Positions 35,609 to 44,297 of a stretch of 46,512 bases of DNA are shown here, one piece after another (the stretch's first letter is position 1; every line of letters starts with the position of its first letter). The notes under the pieces were generated by a model. That model searched no databases. It was given only the letters and a program-made list of their open reading frames with translations, and was not told where the DNA came from. The translations under genes and the position numbers were made by a program. The DNA is from Parcubacteria group bacterium. Lineage in GTDB: Bacteria; Patescibacteriota; Minisyncoccia; Phycocordibacterales; Phycocordibacteraceae. The stretch lies in the NCBI GenBank assembly GCA_028286825.1, contig JAQBQV010000005.1, positions 1-46,512 of the forward strand, in the 5' to 3' direction.

Positions 35609-37663
35609 ATGGCTAACTTCAAACTCCATACCCCATTCCCGCCGGCCGGCGATCAGCCCCAGGCCATTGAGAAGCTCACTGAGGGGCTTAAAAAGGGTAT
35701 GCACCACCAGACCCTACTTGGAGTCACCGGTAGTGGTAAGACTTTTACCGCAGCAAACGTGATAGCGAACTTCGATAAGCCGGCTCTTGTACTCGCGCAC
35801 AATAAGACGCTCGCTGCTCAGCTCGCGCAGGAGTACCGAGAATTCTTCCCTGAGAACGCAGTGCATTACTTCGTTTCCTACTACGACTACTATCAGCCTG
35901 AGGCGTACATCGCACACTCTGACACCTATATCGAGAAGGAGGCGATGATCAATGCGGAGATCGATCGCTTGCGTCATGCAGCTACTCAAGCGCTCCTCAC
36001 GCGCAAAGACGTGATTATCGTAGCGTCAGTTTCGGCGATCTACGGTCTTGGCTCGCCAGCCGAATATGAAAAAGTGCACGTGAAGATTGAAGTGGGTGGG
36101 GTAGAGAATCGAGCAGCACTTATCCGTAAACTCGTTGGTATCTTCTTTGAGCGAACGCCAGCCGACCTTAACCCGGGCCAAGTACGAGCGCTCGGCAATT
36201 CCTTAGAGTTTATGCCGGTCAACGAAAGGGTCATGTATAAGGTTACGTTTGATGGCGATAAAGTAGCCCATATCGATCAGCTCGATCCGGTATCGCGCGC
36301 CAAAGTAGCCGAGCCCAAATCGGTTTTCGTATTCCCGGCGAAGCACTTCGTGACAAGCGAAGACGAGCGCCTGCGTGCCATTGAAGACATTAAGCTCGAG
36401 CTGGCTGAACAGCTCGCCAAGTTTAAGCGCGAAGAGAAGCCGCTTGAGCACGAGCGAATTAAGCGCCGTACGCTCCACGACATCGCTCTCATACGAGAGC
36501 TTGGGTACACAAGCGGGATTGAGAACTATTCTCGCCACTTTGATAAGCGCGCACCCGGCGAGCCGCCTCACACGCTCCTTTCCTACTTCCCACACAAGAA
36601 AGATGGCTCGGCAGACTTCCTTACGGTAATCGATGAGTCACACGTAACTGTTTCTCAAATCGGAGGAATGTATGCGGGTGATCGGTCACGTAAAGATGTG
36701 CTGGTTGAGTATGGCTTTCGGCTCCCTTCAGCGCGCGACAATCGCCCACTCCAGTTTGAAGAGTTCGAAAAGCGCGTCGGCCAAGTGATCTACACGAGCG
36801 CAACGCCGGGGAAGTATGAACACGAGCATTCAGAGCAAATTGTTGAGCAGGTCATTCGCCCGACGGGTCTTATCGACCCTGAGCTTACGGTGCGCGGTGT
36901 TATTGAAGCCGGTAGCTACAAAGGACAAATTGCAGACTTTATTGCTGAAGCCGATATAGTTATTAAGCGCGGCGGTCGCGCACTAGCTACTACGCTGACT
37001 AAGCAGATGGCCGAAGACCTTGCCTCATTTCTTCGCGAGAAGGGGATTAAGGCTGAGTACCTGCACTCAGACATTAAGACGATTGATCGTATCGATATTC
37101 TTACCAAGTTCCGCAAAGGCGGGTTCGACATTCTCGTGGGCGTCAACCTGCTTCGCGAAGGGCTCGATCTTCCTGAAGTAGAGCTGGTGGGAATTCTGGA
37201 CGCAGACAAAGAAGGATTTCTACGAAGTGAGACATCACTCATCCAGACGATCGGTCGCGCGGCACGTAACGTGCTTGGTCGCGTCATCCTCTATGCCGAC
37301 CATATGACGAACTCACTCGACAAGGCGATCGGTGAGACCAATCGTCGCCGTGCCATACAGATGGCGTACAACACTAAGCATGGGATTACTCCCATTACGA
37401 TTAAGAAAGAAATCAGAGACATAGCTGAGTCGATGAGAAGCGAGCATCAGAAAACTATCGATGAGCTTCTTGCTCTCGACACTATCGCCTATAAGGAAGA
37501 CCCAACTGTTTTTATAAAGCGTAAAAGAGAAGAGATGGAAGAGGCAGTCGAGAACCTCGACTTCGAAACGGCCGCCCTCATCCGCGATGAGATCTACAAA
37601 CTGGAAGGCACCGGCCCTAAGGCCAAAAAGCCCCGCACCCGCAAACCGCTTTCTGGAGGTTGA
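35609..37663 (+). CDS. uvrB: Excinuclease ABC subunit UvrB
   Basis: GVTGSGKTFTAANVIA, YYDYYQPEAYI, DESHVTVSQIGGMYAGDRSRK, LLREGLDLPEV, C-terminal UVR motif. Confidence 0.97.
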   Translation: MANFKLHTPFPPAGDQPQAIEKLTEGLKKGMHHQTLLGVTGSGKTFTAANVIANFDKPALVLAHNKTLAAQLAQEYREFFPENAVHYFVSYYDYYQPEAYIAHSDTYIEKEAMINAEIDRLRHAATQALLTRKDVIIVASVSAIYGLGSPAEYEKVHVKIEVGGVENRAALIRKLVGIFFERTPADLNPGQVRALGNSLEFMPVNERVMYKVTFDGDKVAHIDQLDPVSRAKVAEPKSVFVFPAKHFVTSEDERLRAIEDIKLELAEQLAKFKREEKPLEHERIKRRTLHDIALIRELGYTSGIENYSRHFDKRAPGEPPHTLLSYFPHKKDGSADFLTVIDESHVTVSQIGGMYAGDRSRKDVLVEYGFRLPSARDNRPLQFEEFEKRVGQVIYTSATPGKYEHEHSEQIVEQVIRPTGLIDPELTVRGVIEAGSYKGQIADFIAEADIVIKRGGRALATTLTKQMAEDLASFLREKGIKAEYLHSDIKTIDRIDILTKFRKGGFDILVGVNLLREGLDLPEVELVGILDADKEGFLRSETSLIQTIGRAARNVLGRVILYADHMTNSLDKAIGETNRRRAIQMAYNTKHGITPITIKKEIRDIAESMRSEHQKTIDELLALDTIAYKEDPTVFIKRKREEMEEAVENLDFETAALIRDEIYKLEGTGPKAKKPRTRKPLSGG

Positions 37664-37717
37664 TTAATACCAGGGGTGTTGTAGATTTATACCTGTCGCT
37701 GATCTTTGGAGGTATGA

Positions 37718-37870
37718 ATGGACAAAAACCGTCTTGGTTTTGTTTTGCTTGTTTGCTTGCTAACAAGTCTATTCTTTCTTGACTGTCTCCAGACGGAGGA
37801 GGAGATAACCGATTTTCAGATTCAACAAATGCTGTCGAACACTGTTTGGGCGACAGCATGCGCACGCTGA
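37718..37870 (+). CDS. 50-aa hypothetical, signal/TM microprotein, not in the ORF track
   Basis: MDKNRLGFVLLVCLLTSLFFLDCLQTEEEITDFQIQQMLSNTVWATACAR; ggagg SD 5 nt upstream; terminator downstream. Confidence 0.5.
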   Translation: MDKNRLGFVLLVCLLTSLFFLDCLQTEEEITDFQIQQMLSNTVWATACAR

Positions 37871-37881
37871 GCTGTTTACCG

Positions 37882-37910
37882 AAAGAGCATCTGTAAAGGT
37901 GCTCTTTTTG
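37882..37910 (+). terminator. Intrinsic terminator
   Basis: aaagagcatctgtaaaggtgctcttttt. Confidence 0.75.
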
Positions 37911-37972
37911 TTACGTAAATATTGAAATTTGTGCTATAATCACTCATTGCCCATGGAAAACGGCAGATTTTA

Positions 37973-40633
37973 ATGAAAAAGACTACGGCGAAGGAAGAAC
38001 ATAAGCACAAGCACGGGAGCGACTGGCTCCGCGTGAAGGGTGCTCGCACCCACAACCTCAAGAATATTGATGTCGAGATGCCACGTGGCGCAATGACAGT
38101 GATCACTGGTCTTTCGGGGAGCGGGAAGTCTTCACTAGCGTTTGATACGATCTTTGCCGAAGGGCAGCGCCGCTACGTCGAAAGTCTCTCGGCCTATGCA
38201 CGCCAATTTCTCAATCAAATGGCGAAGCCGGACGTCGACGAGATCACGGGCCTCTCTCCAGCCATTTCAATAGATCAAAAGAGTCGCTCTAATAACCCTC
38301 GCTCGACGGTAGCTACCGTAACAGAGATTTACGACTATATGCGTGTGCTTTATGCGCGCGCCGGCCAACCGTATTGTATTCACCACGATGTACCCATCGT
38401 CCGCCTTTCGAAGGAGGAGATGATAAAAATGGTTTTTAATCGTGTCGAAGCAAAGCGTAAAGGTCTTCCAGTCGCTGCAGACGGCAGCAGTCACGTTATG
38501 GGCGTTGCTGTTGATAAAACAGCGGTGACAATTTATGCGCCTGTCGTTGTCGGCCGCAAAGGCGAGTACTACCAGCTTCTCTACGACCTTCTTGGGAAAG
38601 GATATGAACGAGTAGTGATTGATGGTAAGCCACACTCCTTGAGAGAGAAGATTGCGCTTGATCGCAACAAGCAACACTCGATCGACGCCGTTGTCGACTC
38701 TATTTTTGTATCTGAGTTTGCACGCACCACGGCAGGAGCACGCGAGCGCCTTTCTGAAGCTCTCGAGCTAGCACTGAAAGAAGCTGATGGATTGGTTAAA
38801 ATCCAGCACGCTGACGGGACCACCGAGACGCTGTCATCAAAGTTTATCTGTCCTGAAGACGGTGCGTCTTTCCCTGAAGTTGAGCCGCGCCTTTTCTCCT
38901 TCAACTCGCCCTATGGCGCATGTCCTGAGTGTCACGGGCTCGGCACGGAGTCGCTTTTTTCTACAAAAGTGTGTCCCGTGTGTGAAGGGAAGCGTCTACG
39001 TCCAGAGGCGCTCCGCGTTTTCCTGAAGAGTAAAAAGGATAAGACGCTTGGCAAAAGTGTTGTTGACTTCACGAGCATGTCGATCGCCGAAGCAAAGGAC
39101 TTTGTCGACTCGATTGAACTATCTGAAATGAAGAAGGATATCGCAGCGCCGATCCTTCGCGAGATCGACAGTCGCCTCACCTTTATGCTGAATGTCGGTC
39201 TTGACTACCTTACGCTTAATCGCTCGGCGGCCACTCTCTCTGGTGGCGAGGCACAGCGCATCCGCTTAGCGTCGCAGCTCGGGAGCGGGCTCACGGGCGC
39301 TCTCTATGTGCTTGATGAGCCGACAATTGGTCTCCATCAGCGCGACAACGATCGACTGATTAAAACTCTTTTAGTACTTAAAGACTTAGGCAACACTATT
39401 GTCGTTGTTGAACACGATGAAGACACGATCTACTCAGCTGACTATCTCATCGACATTGGGCCTGGTGCAGGAGTGCATGGTGGGCAAGTCGTGGTGTCGG
39501 GCTGGCTCGACGATCTCTTAACCGCTAAGAAAAATGAGAGCGGGTCATTAACGCTTTCGTACTTGCGACAAGAGACGGAACTTCCAGTTCCTGAGAAACG
39601 TCGCGAGAGCGAAAAGGGATCGATCAAGATCCGCGGAGCAACGCTGCATAACCTCAAGAATCAGAACGTTGACGTTCCTCTCGGCAAGCTGGTGTGCATC
39701 ACTGGAGTCTCGGGAAGCGGTAAGTCCACCTTTTTGTATGACATTCTTCATAAGAACTTGGAGAAGCGTTTTGCGCGCCGCGAGAGTAAGCTTGAGCACG
39801 TTGCCTCTATGACCGGCACCGAGTACGTCGGTCGTGGCATTCTTATCGACCAGTCTCCGATCGGGCGCACACCGCGCAGTAATCCCGCTACCTACACCGG
39901 CGCCTTCACGCATATTCGTGATCTTTTTGCGGCAACGAGCGAGTCTCGCGCACGAGGCTGGAAGCCAGGACGGTTCTCCTTTAACGTTCCGGGTGGTCGT
40001 TGTGAGGCTTGTCAGGGAAATGGAATGATTGCTGTTGAGATGCACTTCCTTCCAACGGTCTATGTGACCTGCGACATCTGTATGGGCAAGCGTTTTATGA
40101 AAGAGACGCTCGAAGTCACCTTCCGAAATAAAAGCATCTACGAAGTGCTTCAAATGACCGTCGAAGAAGCAGAAAAATTCTTCGAAGACATTCCAGCGAT
40201 TAGCGAGCGACTCATGAGTCTCAACTCGACTGGTCTTCAATATCTTACGCTCGGCCAGAGCGCGACTACGCTTTCTGGCGGCGAAGCGCAGCGTGTGAAG
40301 ATCGCGAGTGAACTCTACCGATCGCAGACCATGAAGACGATCTATCTCCTTGATGAGCCAACCGTTGGCCTCCACTACGAAGATGTTAAGAAACTAATTG
40401 AGATCCTCCAGGAGCTCGTCGTACGCGGCAACACGGTTGTGGTGATTGAGCACAACCTGGACGTAATAAAAAGTGCTGACTACCTGATCGACTTTGGCCC
40501 CGAGGGAGGTACAGGCGGCGGTAAGGTAGTCGCGAAAGGTACTCCTGAACAAGTTGCTGACACCAAGGGCTCTCACACAGGCGAATACCTTGCTAAAATG
40601 CTGTACCGCAATGCAAAGAAGCGAACTAGCTAA
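37973..40633 (+). CDS. uvrA: Excinuclease ABC subunit UvrA
   Basis: Two Walker A ([27 protein letters not shown]), two LSGGEAQR signatures, zinc motifs CPECHG/CPVC and CEACQG/CDIC. Confidence 0.97.
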   Translation: MKKTTAKEEHKHKHGSDWLRVKGARTHNLKNIDVEMPRGAMTVITGLSGSGKSSLAFDTIFAEGQRRYVESLSAYARQFLNQMAKPDVDEITGLSPAISIDQKSRSNNPRSTVATVTEIYDYMRVLYARAGQPYCIHHDVPIVRLSKEEMIKMVFNRVEAKRKGLPVAADGSSHVMGVAVDKTAVTIYAPVVVGRKGEYYQLLYDLLGKGYERVVIDGKPHSLREKIALDRNKQHSIDAVVDSIFVSEFARTTAGARERLSEALELALKEADGLVKIQHADGTTETLSSKFICPEDGASFPEVEPRLFSFNSPYGACPECHGLGTESLFSTKVCPVCEGKRLRPEALRVFLKSKKDKTLGKSVVDFTSMSIAEAKDFVDSIELSEMKKDIAAPILREIDSRLTFMLNVGLDYLTLNRSAATLSGGEAQRIRLASQLGSGLTGALYVLDEPTIGLHQRDNDRLIKTLLVLKDLGNTIVVVEHDEDTIYSADYLIDIGPGAGVHGGQVVVSGWLDDLLTAKKNESGSLTLSYLRQETELPVPEKRRESEKGSIKIRGATLHNLKNQNVDVPLGKLVCITGVSGSGKSTFLYDILHKNLEKRFARRESKLEHVASMTGTEYVGRGILIDQSPIGRTPRSNPATYTGAFTHIRDLFAATSESRARGWKPGRFSFNVPGGRCEACQGNGMIAVEMHFLPTVYVTCDICMGKRFMKETLEVTFRNKSIYEVLQMTVEEAEKFFEDIPAISERLMSLNSTGLQYLTLGQSATTLSGGEAQRVKIASELYRSQTMKTIYLLDEPTVGLHYEDVKKLIEILQELVVRGNTVVVIEHNLDVIKSADYLIDFGPEGGTGGGKVVAKGTPEQVADTKGSHTGEYLAKMLYRNAKKRTS

Positions 40634-41858
40634 ATTCGAGCTGCCGGATTGTCCGGGCGTGTACCTGTTTAAGCAGGGGAGAAAGGTGCTGTATGTGGGT
40701 AAGGCGACGAGCTTGCGCGATCGCGTGCGCTCTTACTTCGACGACGACCTTATCGCGACGCGCGGGCCGCGGGTCGTCGATATGGTCACGAAGGCTGACC
40801 GGGTTGCATATGAGACGACCCCAACGGTGCTTGAAGCCCTCGTGCGTGAGGCAGCACTCATTCGAGAGTACCGGCCAAGTGGAAATAGCGAAGGGAAAGA
40901 CGACAAAACATTTCTCTACGCGCTCATTACCGATGAAGAGATCCCGCGAGTTCTCGCCGTCCGTGGGAAGGACATCGACTTTAAAACCAAAACGACCAAC
41001 GTAGGTTTCAAATTCAAAGGAGCTCATGGACCATTCCCTTCGGGTGCTCAGCTGAGAGAAGGGCTACGGCTCATTCGTCGTATCTTTCCCTTTTACGACA
41101 CACCAAAACCTGTTGGAGCAAAGAGTAAGCATCAGGTGGCGAGAATCGAGTTTAATACTCAGATAAATCAATACCCGCGAGACTTTAACCCAAAGGGCTA
41201 TAAGCGCACCATCAAGCACGTTGAGCTCTTCTTAAGTGGGCGCGTTAATGAGCTACGCCGCACACTCGAAAAGGAAATGCGCGAACTGGCCAAAGAAGAG
41301 TGCTTTGAAGAGGCTGCCGAGACCCGTCGACAACTCTTCTCTCTCGATCACATTCAAGATGTGTCACTCATTAAAGATGAGAACCTCGAGGAAGCGCGTG
41401 AGAAGCTCGGAGGTGAGCGTATCGAGGCGTATGATACGGCGCATTTGGCTGGTACGAATGCGATTGGTGTCATGACGGTCATACAGGACGGTATGCCTGT
41501 TAAGAAGGAGTACCGAACATTTAATATAAGAGGAGTTAAGAAAAACGATGATATTGCGTCACTGAAGGAGCTCCTCACCCGGCGCTTTAGTCACCCGGAA
41601 TGGGCGTACCCAAAAGTGATAGTGATAGACGGTGGGACTACGCATAAAAAGGCCGCGGAAGGCGCACTTGCTGAAATGGGGGTTGGCATCCCAGTCGCGG
41701 CTGTCGTTAAAGACGAGCGGCACCGCCCTCGCGAAGTCTTAGGCGGCAAACGGGCCGGTATTACAGACGCTGATGCGGTACTTGCAAACAGTGAAGCACA
41801 TCGCTTCTCGCTCTCACGCCACCGTCTAGCCCGCTCACGTAACTTACGCGTAAAATAA
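40611..41858 (+). CDS. uvrC: UvrC-like excinuclease subunit, short C-terminus
   Basis: CPGVYLFKQGRKVLYVGKATSLRDRVRSYF (GIY-YIG), UVR motif, EAYDTAHLAGTNAIGVMTV RNase H-like domain. Confidence 0.9.
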   Translation: MQRSELAKFELPDCPGVYLFKQGRKVLYVGKATSLRDRVRSYFDDDLIATRGPRVVDMVTKADRVAYETTPTVLEALVREAALIREYRPSGNSEGKDDKTFLYALITDEEIPRVLAVRGKDIDFKTKTTNVGFKFKGAHGPFPSGAQLREGLRLIRRIFPFYDTPKPVGAKSKHQVARIEFNTQINQYPRDFNPKGYKRTIKHVELFLSGRVNELRRTLEKEMRELAKEECFEEAAETRRQLFSLDHIQDVSLIKDENLEEAREKLGGERIEAYDTAHLAGTNAIGVMTVIQDGMPVKKEYRTFNIRGVKKNDDIASLKELLTRRFSHPEWAYPKVIVIDGGTTHKKAAEGALAEMGVGIPVAAVVKDERHRPREVLGGKRAGITDADAVLANSEAHRFSLSRHRLARSRNLRVK

Positions 41859-41876
41859 ATTGTTATACTCTACTAC

Positions 41877-42836
41877 ATGCAGACTGTAGTTGGAGTATTA
41901 CGTGGAGGCCCAAGTCGCGAACACGAAGTGTCGCTCAAGACGGGCGCTGCTATACTCGCGAACCTACCCGAGGATAAGTATCTCGCTCGAGATATCTATA
42001 TCGACAAGCAAGGGCAATGGCATGATCGCGGTCGGGCGACTACTCCTGACAAAATTCTTCGACAGATCGATGTGGCCTTTCTAGGGCTCCATGGCGAATA
42101 CGGGGAGGATGGGGAAGTGCAGAAGCTCCTTGAGCGCTTTGGCGTTCCCTACACCGGCTCAGACTCCTTTGGTTCATATCTCGCAATGCACAAGATCATG
42201 AGTAAGCACAAGGCCGAGGAGGTCGGACTTCTCACACCAAAGTTCCACTATATCGAACGTGCGAGCGATGCTGAGGCGATCGCTCGAGAAGTGGTACAGC
42301 ATTTCCGTCAGCCAGTAGTAGTGAAGCCCGTTGCTTGGGGTTCGTCTGTTGGCGTATCGATAGTGGGCGGCTACGCGCCAGTTTTGGCAGCGATTCAGCA
42401 CCTTTTTAATGAAGGGTCACCCACCGTCGTCGTTGAGGAATTTATTAAGGGTCAAGAGGCAACAGCAGGGGTAGTAGAAGGTTTGCGAGGCGAGCAACTA
42501 TATACACTCCCACCCATTGAGATCATTCCCCCTACCGGCGACTTCTTTTCATACAATTCAAAGTATTCTGGCGAGACTCGCGAGATCTGCCCCGGCAACT
42601 TTACTCGAGTCGAGAGCGAAGAGCTCCAACGACTCTCTAAGGTAATGCATCGGGCTCTAGGATTACGCCACTATTCGCGAAGCGACTTTATTGTCACGCC
42701 AAAAGGCATTTACTATCTTGAGACCAATACGCTCCCCGGCCTCACGGCAGAGTCACTCCTCCCGAAGTCCCTTGCATCAGTCGGGGTCGCGTTTCCCGAT
42801 TTCCTGGCGCATCTCATTGGCCTTGCGCGTACATGA
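41877..42836 (+). CDS. ddl: D-alanine--D-alanine ligase
   Basis: GGPSREHEVSLKTGAAIL, VKPVAWGSSVGVSIV, YLETNTLPGLTAESLLPK; TATACT-N7-ATG. Confidence 0.95.
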   Translation: MQTVVGVLRGGPSREHEVSLKTGAAILANLPEDKYLARDIYIDKQGQWHDRGRATTPDKILRQIDVAFLGLHGEYGEDGEVQKLLERFGVPYTGSDSFGSYLAMHKIMSKHKAEEVGLLTPKFHYIERASDAEAIAREVVQHFRQPVVVKPVAWGSSVGVSIVGGYAPVLAAIQHLFNEGSPTVVVEEFIKGQEATAGVVEGLRGEQLYTLPPIEIIPPTGDFFSYNSKYSGETREICPGNFTRVESEELQRLSKVMHRALGLRHYSRSDFIVTPKGIYYLETNTLPGLTAESLLPKSLASVGVAFPDFLAHLIGLART

Positions 42837-42861
42837 ACTGAGATGATAAGGTAGTAATAAT

Positions 42862-42934
42862 GGGCCGTTAGCTCAGTTGGTAGAGCACCTCATTTGCAAT
42901 GAGGGGGTCGCAGGTTCAAATCCTGTACGGTCCA
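42862..42934 (+). tRNA. tRNA-Ala (anticodon TGC), CCA not encoded
   Basis: gggccgttagctcagttggtagagcacctcatttgcaatgagggggtcgcaggttcaaatcctgtacggtcca. Confidence 0.95.
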
Positions 42935-42984
42935 CAAATTGAATTGGAGAGCCCCGGAAGGGGCTTTTCAATTTGTGGACCGTA
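42926..42984. repeat. 18-bp perfect inverted repeat overlapping the tRNA-Ala 3' end, with nested hairpin
   Basis: tacggtccacaaattgaa ... agcccc-ggaa-ggggct ... ttcaatttgtggaccgta. Confidence 0.95.
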
Positions 42985-42985
42985 A

Positions 42986-43006
42986 GCAGAGTGCGGGGCA
43001 CTCTGC
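42986..43006. repeat. 9-bp perfect palindrome splitting an inverted copy of the tRNA-Ala 3' end
   Basis: gcagagtgc-ggg-gcactctgc. Confidence 0.95.
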
Positions 43007-43107
43007 GGCAGGATTTGAAGGACGGAACAAGTCGAGCCAGCAGGTGAGACAGTGAGGCAGGGTAGCGGAAATTCATGAGCGACGGCGAACGAATTATCCG
43101 TGACCAG

Positions 43108-43124
43108 ATCCTGTACGGTCCACA
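43108..43124 (+). repeat. 17-bp exact direct copy of the tRNA-Ala 3' end (att-like)
   Basis: atcctgtacggtccaca, identical to 42920-42936. Confidence 0.95.
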
Positions 43125-43156
43125 CTTGTTCACAAAGTCAAGGTTTCCGTCATTCC

Positions 43157-43190
43157 GTATTGGTGCGCTTAGGTTTCGGGAGGTTCTAAT
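43157..43190 (+). repeat. 34-bp imperfect direct repeat, left copy flanking SIR2-HerA
   Basis: gtattggtgcgcttaggtttcgggaggttctaat; 26/34 matches to 46288-46321. Confidence 0.85.
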
Positions 43191-43223
43191 CTTAAAGAAA
43201 CGGAAGTTGAAAAAGAGGCTTAA

Positions 43224-44297
43224 ATGTTTCATAATTCAACTATGCTCAACCAGTCTTCTCTAATAAGAGAAATACGAAAAACAATAGACAGCGCGAATAT
43301 CAACTTCTTGGTTGGAGCCGGTCTTTCTAGGCCTTTTCTTGATGTACTCAATGATATTGAAGTATTTCTCAGTGATGATTCAAAAACACCGGAAGAAATA
43401 AGAAATAAAAAGAAGGAGTACTTCAACAAGGTGATGCTTGGGAATCTAAAAATAAGAGACGCTATCTTAGATTCTAGTAAAGATGAGGTTTTGGCTGACT
43501 ATAAGAATTTCTACAAAATTATTAATAATCTTGTTCTAAGGAGAGAGAATTCCATTCTAACTAAGCAGGTGAATGTATTTACAACAAATATAGATATTTT
43601 TTCAGAAAAAGCTTTGGAGGAGACGGGTTTAGAATTTAATGATGGATTTAATGGACGTTTTAACCCGACATTTAATTTAGGAAACTTCAAGAAGTCATAC
43701 TTCATGAAGAGCCTGCATTACGAAAATACTTCTGAAATACCTGTCTTTAATATACTTAAAATTCATGGCTCGCTGACCTGGAGATACGAGAAGGTTGGTA
43801 ATGATGATCTAATTCTCCTTGATAGGGATTTGGAGAATACAAGAAACATAGAAGCTAAGAAAGATACCCCAGATTTCGACGACTGTTATAAGAAACTTAC
43901 AGTCATCAATCCAACTAAGGATAAATTTGAGCACACACTCCTTCGTCAGTATTTTTATGACCTTTTGAGAATTTATTCAAATGAACTAGAGAAAGAGAAT
44001 AGCGTACTTTTTGTAATGGGTTTTTCCTTCGCAGATGCTCACATCAGGGACATGACAGAAAGAGTTGCTGCCTCAAATCCTACTCTCAAGATATATATAT
44101 TTTCGCATGGTGAGATGACCCCTCTTTATAGGAAATTGAAAGATGACGCTAAGAATAAAAACATTGAAATTTTAATTCCTGAGGAAGGTAAAAATTACAA
44201 TCTCAAGACACTGAACACTGAGATTTTCGAAGAGATTATCCACTTTGACGAGGGCGTTGAAGAAACTCCTGTAGTTGAGCAAGGAGATGAAAAATAA
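43224..44297 (+). CDS. SIR2-like domain protein
   Basis: INFLVGAGLSRPFLDVL, VFTTNIDIFSEKAL, KIHGSLTWRYE, LFVMGFSFADAHIRDMT. Confidence 0.88.
   Translation: MFHNSTMLNQSSLIREIRKTIDSANINFLVGAGLSRPFLDVLNDIEVFLSDDSKTPEEIRNKKKEYFNKVMLGNLKIRDAILDSSKDEVLADYKNFYKIINNLVLRRENSILTKQVNVFTTNIDIFSEKALEETGLEFNDGFNGRFNPTFNLGNFKKSYFMKSLHYENTSEIPVFNILKIHGSLTWRYEKVGNDDLILLDRDLENTRNIEAKKDTPDFDDCYKKLTVINPTKDKFEHTLLRQYFYDLLRIYSNELEKENSVLFVMGFSFADAHIRDMTERVAASNPTLKIYIFSHGEMTPLYRKLKDDAKNKNIEILIPEEGKNYNLKTLNTEIFEEIIHFDEGVEETPVVEQGDEK

Noticed and set aside
39548-40375. 275-aa minus-strand ORF inside uvrA
   Set aside because: Antisense to a strongly conserved uvrA; no independent coding evidence.
42926-42984. Large hairpin after tRNA-Ala as an ordinary intrinsic terminator
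   Set aside because: No T tract after the outer stem, and the outer arm copies the tRNA end itself, so it is better treated as duplicated inverted tRNA sequence; the inner gcccc hairpin with tttt could still terminate.
42873-43232. Minus-strand ORF reading FVDRTGFEPATPSLQMRCSTN across tRNA-Ala (also 42916-43125)
   Set aside because: Typical false protein from antisense translation of a tRNA gene; no promoter and overlaps the repeat structures.
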